From: DASWNP01 sp036399175
Lineage (GTDB): Bacteria > Acidobacteriota > Blastocatellia > Pyrinomonadales > Pyrinomonadaceae
Length of the DNA: 64,000 bases
Direction: 5' to 3'
Assembly: GCA_036399175.1 (NCBI GenBank)
Contig: DASWNP010000015.1
Span: forward strand, 62,001-126,000
Shown here: piece after piece, positions 60,530-64,000 of the stretch
Layout: every line of letters begins with the position of its first letter
Numbering within the stretch: the first letter of the stretch is position 1
Notes under the pieces: generated by a model
The model's input: only the letters and a program-made list of their open reading frames with translations
The model's database searches: none
Told to the model about the DNA's origin: nothing
Position numbers and translations under genes: made by a program

Positions 60530-60713
60530 CTTCCGCCTCTAATCGGTCAAGCTCCAGAAATAGCTCCTCCGCGCTCAACACAAGGTCTTCGTCAGATAAG
60601 CTCGGCATATCAAAATTAATTGTGCGCTTGAGGATTTCAGACGCGATTTCCTGCTTTTCAGCATCCGGCAGCTTATCGAAGGACTCAATAAAATTTCGCG
60701 CTGCTGTGCTCAT
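60516..60713 (-). CDS. Antitoxin partner of the MazF-like toxin
   Basis: A 65-residue acidic protein (SFDKLPDAEKQEIASEIL, SLSDEDLVLSAEELFLELDRLEAED). This short helical form is the usual antitoxin type next to PemK/MazF-like toxins in many soil bacteria, rather than the classic AbrB-fold MazE. GGAGGT lies 6-7 nt before the ATG. It overlaps the toxin by 14 bp. Probably represses its own operon with the toxin; no operator is evident. Confidence 0.82.
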   Translation of the reverse strand: MSTAARNFIESFDKLPDAEKQEIASEILKRTINFDMPSLSDEDLVLSAEELFLELDRLEAEDARS

Positions 60714-60808
60714 AATTCAACCTCCAGGGTTTATTGAAAGATAAGTCGAGAGGATTTTCAACCCTGTATGAGACTGCCAGCCGAGATGCTTAACTTTTTT
60801 AGCGTCGC

Positions 60809-61972
60809 TCAGTTCGACGTGAGCGCGTAGAAATTTCCGTTCCAGCTTCCGAAGTAGATGCGGCCTCCGGCGATGAGCGGGGGCGAGGAGATGGTGCGCT
60901 CGGTTTTGAACTCCCAGAGAGGTTGTCCGGTGCGCGCGTCGAGCGCCTGGAGACTTCCGGCACTGCCGAAGTGCAGGACGCCTGCGGCGACGACGGGCGA
61001 GGAGGTGACGCCGCCGGGAGACTGAAATCTCCAGCGCTCCTGTCCGGTGCGCGAGTCGAGCGCGTAGAAGCTTCCGTCGAGGGTGCTGAAATAGACGCTC
61101 GTTTCGTCAACGGCCGGAGAGAAAGAGATGCCATTTGCGGCGCGGGCTATCCAGCGAGTCGCGCCGCTACGAGCGTCGATGCAGTAGAGAGCGCCGTCGA
61201 GGCTGCCGAAGTAGAGCGCGCCGTCGCGGTGTGCGGGCGCGGCGGCGACCGTGCGCTCGGTCTGGTATCTCCAGAGCTTACGTCCGGTCGCACGCTCAAT
61301 CGCATAGACGCCCCTCGAATTTCCGAAATAGACCGTCTCGCCCGCGACGAGCGGCGACGAAGGTATGCCGTTCGCAGGGTTGAAGCGCCAGCGCTCTGCG
61401 CCCGTCGCCGCGTCGAGCGCGTAGAGCACGCCGTCTGTGCCCGAGAAATAGACTGTGCCTTCGGTCGCCACCGGCGCGGAGTTGACGGCATACTCGCACT
61501 GGAATTTCCACTTCAGCTTTCCGGTCGCCGCGTCGAGCGCGTAGAGACGGCCATCCTCGCTGCCGAAGTAGACCGCGCCGTCCGAGGCGGCGGGCTGCGA
61601 CATCACGCGCCCGCCCGTCTTGTACGTCCAGCGTTCGGCTCCCGTCTCTGCATCGACGGCGTAGAGCTTGTTGTCGTAGCTTCCGAAGTAGAGCAGGCCA
61701 CCGGCCAGCGCGGGCGACGAATAGAGGCTGCCGCCCGTCCTGAACATCCATTTCGAGCCGACCGACAACGCTCGCGCTTCGCTTTCATTCGTGGCCTTCG
61801 TGGCCTTCGGCGCGACGGGTGCAGACGCCTCCGCGCTCGTGTGACTGCTGCCGCCGCTCGGCGGCGCGAGTTGTTCGCGGGGTGAGAGCGACTGCGGGCG
61901 CGCGTTGCCTGCGAAGCAGAAGAGGAGCGCCGCGAGGCCGGAGAGTTTGATAATCAGGCTTGAGGTTTTCAT
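60809..61972 (-). CDS. Exported PQQ-type eight-bladed beta-propeller (BamB-like)
   Basis: A 387-residue protein. After a signal peptide (LIIKLSGLAALLFCFAG) and a Pro/Ser/Ala-rich linker, residues about 75-385 are repeats of the PQQ propeller type: YFGSYDNKLYAVDAETGAERW, YFGSEDGRLYALDAATGKLKW, YFGSLDGALYCIDARSG, and so on, about eight in all. There is no dehydrogenase catalytic region, so it is a binding or scaffold propeller like BamB. The ATG at 61972 lies 8 bp after the stop of the VWA gene; a GTG at 61984 would overlap it. The tight spacing makes an operon with that gene. Confidence 0.87.
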   Translation of the reverse strand: MKTSSLIIKLSGLAALLFCFAGNARPQSLSPREQLAPPSGGSSHTSAEASAPVAPKATKATNESEARALSVGSKWMFRTGGSLYSSPALAGGLLYFGSYDNKLYAVDAETGAERWTYKTGGRVMSQPAASDGAVYFGSEDGRLYALDAATGKLKWKFQCEYAVNSAPVATEGTVYFSGTDGVLYALDAATGAERWRFNPANGIPSSPLVAGETVYFGNSRGVYAIERATGRKLWRYQTERTVAAAPAHRDGALYFGSLDGALYCIDARSGATRWIARAANGISFSPAVDETSVYFSTLDGSFYALDSRTGQERWRFQSPGGVTSSPVVAAGVLHFGSAGSLQALDARTGQPLWEFKTERTISSPPLIAGGRIYFGSWNGNFYALTSN

Positions 61973-61980
61973 GCTCGTCG

Positions 61981-63393
61981 TCACTTGTTATTCGTCGGAT
62001 TTATCGTCTGCGCGCGCTGCTCTTTGGGCGAGTAGTAGCCCCGACGCGAGACTACTTCGAGCTTGCGCTCTTTGCCTTTCGGGTCGCGCGCGTTGCGGAC
62101 GCGGACTTCGAGGTTGTGCATCTGTCCGTCGTCCAGCTCGTCTTCGGCGAGGGCGAAGCCGAGGCTGTAGCGGCTCGTCAGGTTGCCGATGATTTTGCTG
62201 AGGCCGCTCGCGTAGTCCTGCGGGCGGTTGACGCGGACGGCCTCGCCGCCGGTCTCTTTGGCGATGTGCTGCGCGCTGCCGTAGATGCTCAGGCCGACCA
62301 TGTTGCCGAGCGGTTTGAGCACGGGCTTGAAGAGCTTGAAGCCGAGCTTCATGTCGGCGACGAGCGCGCTGAAGGTGATGTTGGCGCGCGTCAGCTCGAC
62401 GACGGCCATGTCGCGCTCGGCGTAGAAGACGGGCGCGATGCCGTCGGAGACCCAGACGATGGCGGCCTGCGAGTTGGGGCGCTCGGCGGTCGTCATCTTG
62501 ACAATCTCGTAGGTCGCACCGGCAAGGTCAAACTCGTCGTCAATATCTATCTCGACCGTGCCGCTTTTGGAGACGCGCTTGGTTCTGACCTCACCGTTTT
62601 TATAGACCGTGCGAGTCACTTTGTCGCCGTTTTTGCCGACGACGGTCGTCTGCGATTCGATGCCGCTCTCGTTCACTTTATTCGCGGGCGAGAGCGTGGC
62701 CTGCTCCTTGCGGTCGGCTTCGTCCCGCTTCTTCGCCTCTTCTTCGCTCAGAGACTTCTCCGGCTCTTTCGCCTTCTTCTCGTCCTTCGAGCCGCCGCCG
62801 CCGAGCGTGATGGAGATGGAATGGCCTTGCTGCTCGCGGTTGACGGGCTGCATATCTGTCTCGCCCGCCGAAGAGCCCTGGGCGACGAGCGTGGGGACGA
62901 CCGAGAGAGCCGAGGCGATTTGCGCTCGGTTGTGTGTGAAGCGTGCGAGCCATTCGCGCCGCTCATCGCCGTATGCCTGAAGGGTGAGCACGGCCACTTC
63001 ATCCTGCGCGGGCAGCTTGGCAATCTCGGCGGCCATCGCTTCGAGTATCTCTGTGCGACGAAGGTATCGCCCTGCGCCGTTGCGCCGCAGGTCGAGCACG
63101 AGCACCAAAGCCAGAGGCTTTCTGCCCGCGTCGCCTTCGCGCGAAAAGTAAGTGAGCTGGCGCGGGCGTCCGTCGGCCATCACCTCGAAATTCTCGGCCT
63201 TCAAATCCGGCACGGGGCCGCGCGTCCGCTTGTCGCGCACCAGCGCATCGAGAAAGACGACCCTGTGGCGCACCCGCACCGTCTCGGAGTCCGGCTCCTC
63301 GGCCTTCCCCGCCTCTCCTTGCGCCCGCGCAGGAATCGCCGCGCCTGCCAAAGCCAGCGCCAGCGCCAACCAGACGAACCTCTTTCTCAACAT
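61981..63393 (-). CDS. Exported VWFA-related acidobacterial (TIGR03436-type) protein
   Basis: A 470-residue protein with signal peptide VWLALALALAGAAIPARA. The N-terminal beta domain VVFLDALVRDKRTRGPVPDLKAENFEVMADGRPRQLTYF is the hallmark of the VWFA-related acidobacterial domain. A von Willebrand A-like fold follows (LALVLVLDLRRNGAG, AAIVWVSDGIAPV, GGEAVRVNRPQDYASGL, LTSRYSLGFALA). The metal site is degenerate, since LDLRRNGAG lacks DxSxS. A Lys/Glu-rich insert at about 205-255 interrupts the fold. The ATG at 63393 follows a GGGGG stretch 9 nt away; a GTG one codon earlier is possible. First gene of a two-gene operon with the PQQ-type propeller. Confidence 0.87.
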   Translation of the reverse strand: MLRKRFVWLALALALAGAAIPARAQGEAGKAEEPDSETVRVRHRVVFLDALVRDKRTRGPVPDLKAENFEVMADGRPRQLTYFSREGDAGRKPLALVLVLDLRRNGAGRYLRRTEILEAMAAEIAKLPAQDEVAVLTLQAYGDERREWLARFTHNRAQIASALSVVPTLVAQGSSAGETDMQPVNREQQGHSISITLGGGGSKDEKKAKEPEKSLSEEEAKKRDEADRKEQATLSPANKVNESGIESQTTVVGKNGDKVTRTVYKNGEVRTKRVSKSGTVEIDIDDEFDLAGATYEIVKMTTAERPNSQAAIVWVSDGIAPVFYAERDMAVVELTRANITFSALVADMKLGFKLFKPVLKPLGNMVGLSIYGSAQHIAKETGGEAVRVNRPQDYASGLSKIIGNLTSRYSLGFALAEDELDDGQMHNLEVRVRNARDPKGKERKLEVVSRRGYYSPKEQRAQTINPTNNK

Positions 63394-63413
63394 CACAAAT
63401 GACCCCCACTAAG

Positions 63414-63550
<137 letters not shown>

Positions 63551-63554
63551 TGTC

Positions 63555-64000
63555 TTAATCGTTTTCCGTTTCGCTCGCGGCCTCGTCGGTCAGGGTTTTG
63601 CCCATCGCGTCGGGGTCTCGCATCAGCTCAAGCAGCTTGGCGGGCGCGACCTCGACCTGCACGACCGTCGCGTCGCGCCTTGAGATTTGGACGACGAGGA
63701 CGCGGAAGAACTTCCCCGCCTCTTTCGTGTAGATGTAGGTCTGCTCGGCGTCCTTCGGCATGCGAACCTGCACGAGCGGCTCCCATTCCGGCTCAATCGC
63801 GCCGCGCATCGCCGAGTGAAATTCAAGACCGTTCTTCGGCGCGGTGAAGTCCTGGTCTTCAAAGTAAGCGAACTTGACGCTGCCGTATTCGGCGTAGCGC
63901 AGCACCCTTCGCGCAACCACCTGCGTCGCCTTCATCCCTACGCGGGCGGCGAACGGGATGCTCTTATGCTTGACGCGGTAGTGCGACTCGATGAGCTTGA
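63555..64000 (-). CDS. Hypothetical protein, N-terminus beyond right edge
   Basis: The minus-strand frame is open from the right edge (starting ...KLIESHYRVKHKSIPFAARVG) to a stop at 63555, giving the last 148 residues. An internal ATG at 63935 exists, but the sequence upstream reads as normal protein, so the true start lies outside. The visible part is soluble and beta-rich (GSVKFAYFEDQDF, LVQVRMPKDAEQTYIYTKE, FRVLVVQISRRDATVVQVEVAP) with an acidic tail. I do not recognise the family. Confidence 0.6.
   Translation of the reverse strand, partial: KLIESHYRVKHKSIPFAARVGMKATQVVARRVLRYAEYGSVKFAYFEDQDFTAPKNGLEFHSAMRGAIEPEWEPLVQVRMPKDAEQTYIYTKEAGKFFRVLVVQISRRDATVVQVEVAPAKLLELMRDPDAMGKTLTDEAASETEND

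Overview
The window is GC-rich, gene-dense bacterial chromosome. Its secreted proteins carry C-terminal or whole-protein domains typical of Acidobacteriota: a TIGR03437-type C-terminal domain, a VWFA-related acidobacterial domain (TIGR03436 type), Calx-beta plus DUF4214 tails, and BNR/PD40 propellers. With the lipid A and LptD genes this points to a Gram-negative acidobacterium, probably of the Blastocatellia group. The lineage is inferred from gene content; no rRNA gene is present.

Layout. 1-4.4 kb: surface polysaccharide genes (a partial GT-C transferase running off the left edge, two GT4 glycosyltransferases, a SAM methyltransferase). 4.5-18.2 kb: four large secreted proteins on the minus strand (PD40 propeller, M12-type metalloprotease, BNR propeller, subtilisin); the last three end in the same Calx-beta/DUF4214 cassette. 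18.7-27.0 kb: outer-membrane biogenesis (lptD, a ferritin-like di-iron protein, lpxB, lpxD, lpxA), with an AT-richer NucS/PD-(D/E)XK-like nuclease gene translationally coupled to lpxD and no lpxC or fabZ in sight. 27.2-35.7 kb: a small secreted protein, then the most striking locus, a same-strand three-gene cassette encoding a lipase-(macro-like)-CHAT protease fusion, a SIR2-family NADase-like protein, and a membrane-anchored nSTAND NTPase with a WD40 propeller. This has the composition of a nucleotide-signalling, protease and lipase immunity or cell-death module, and I do not recognise it as a named system. 36.3-43.2 kb: a Tes/MJ0619-like radical SAM enzyme (candidate membrane-spanning lipid synthase), a DUF4410 protein, two tandem secreted paralogues, and a HisKA-only protein divergent from an NtrC-type regulator. 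43.2-51.1 kb: an AT-rich orphan gene, tRNA-Gln with a clear sigma70 promoter and terminator, an M15-like/FHA membrane protein, a Ser/Thr kinase-ATPase-TPR protein and a cytochrome P450. 51.2-64 kb: a giant sedolisin/subtilase-like protease with the DUF4214 tail and a stand-alone copy of its propeptide, Tat-tagged TldD with TldE, a MazF toxin-antitoxin pair, a PQQ-type propeller, an acidobacterial VWA protein and a partial hypothetical gene.

A second theme is a set of about ten intergenic inverted repeats built from short iterated words (purine-rich on one arm, pyrimidine-rich on the other). Several fall into sequence families, and some supply start codons, stop codons or 5' leaders of neighbouring genes. 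Where an in-frame downstream start has a better ribosome binding site, the shorter gene model is given.
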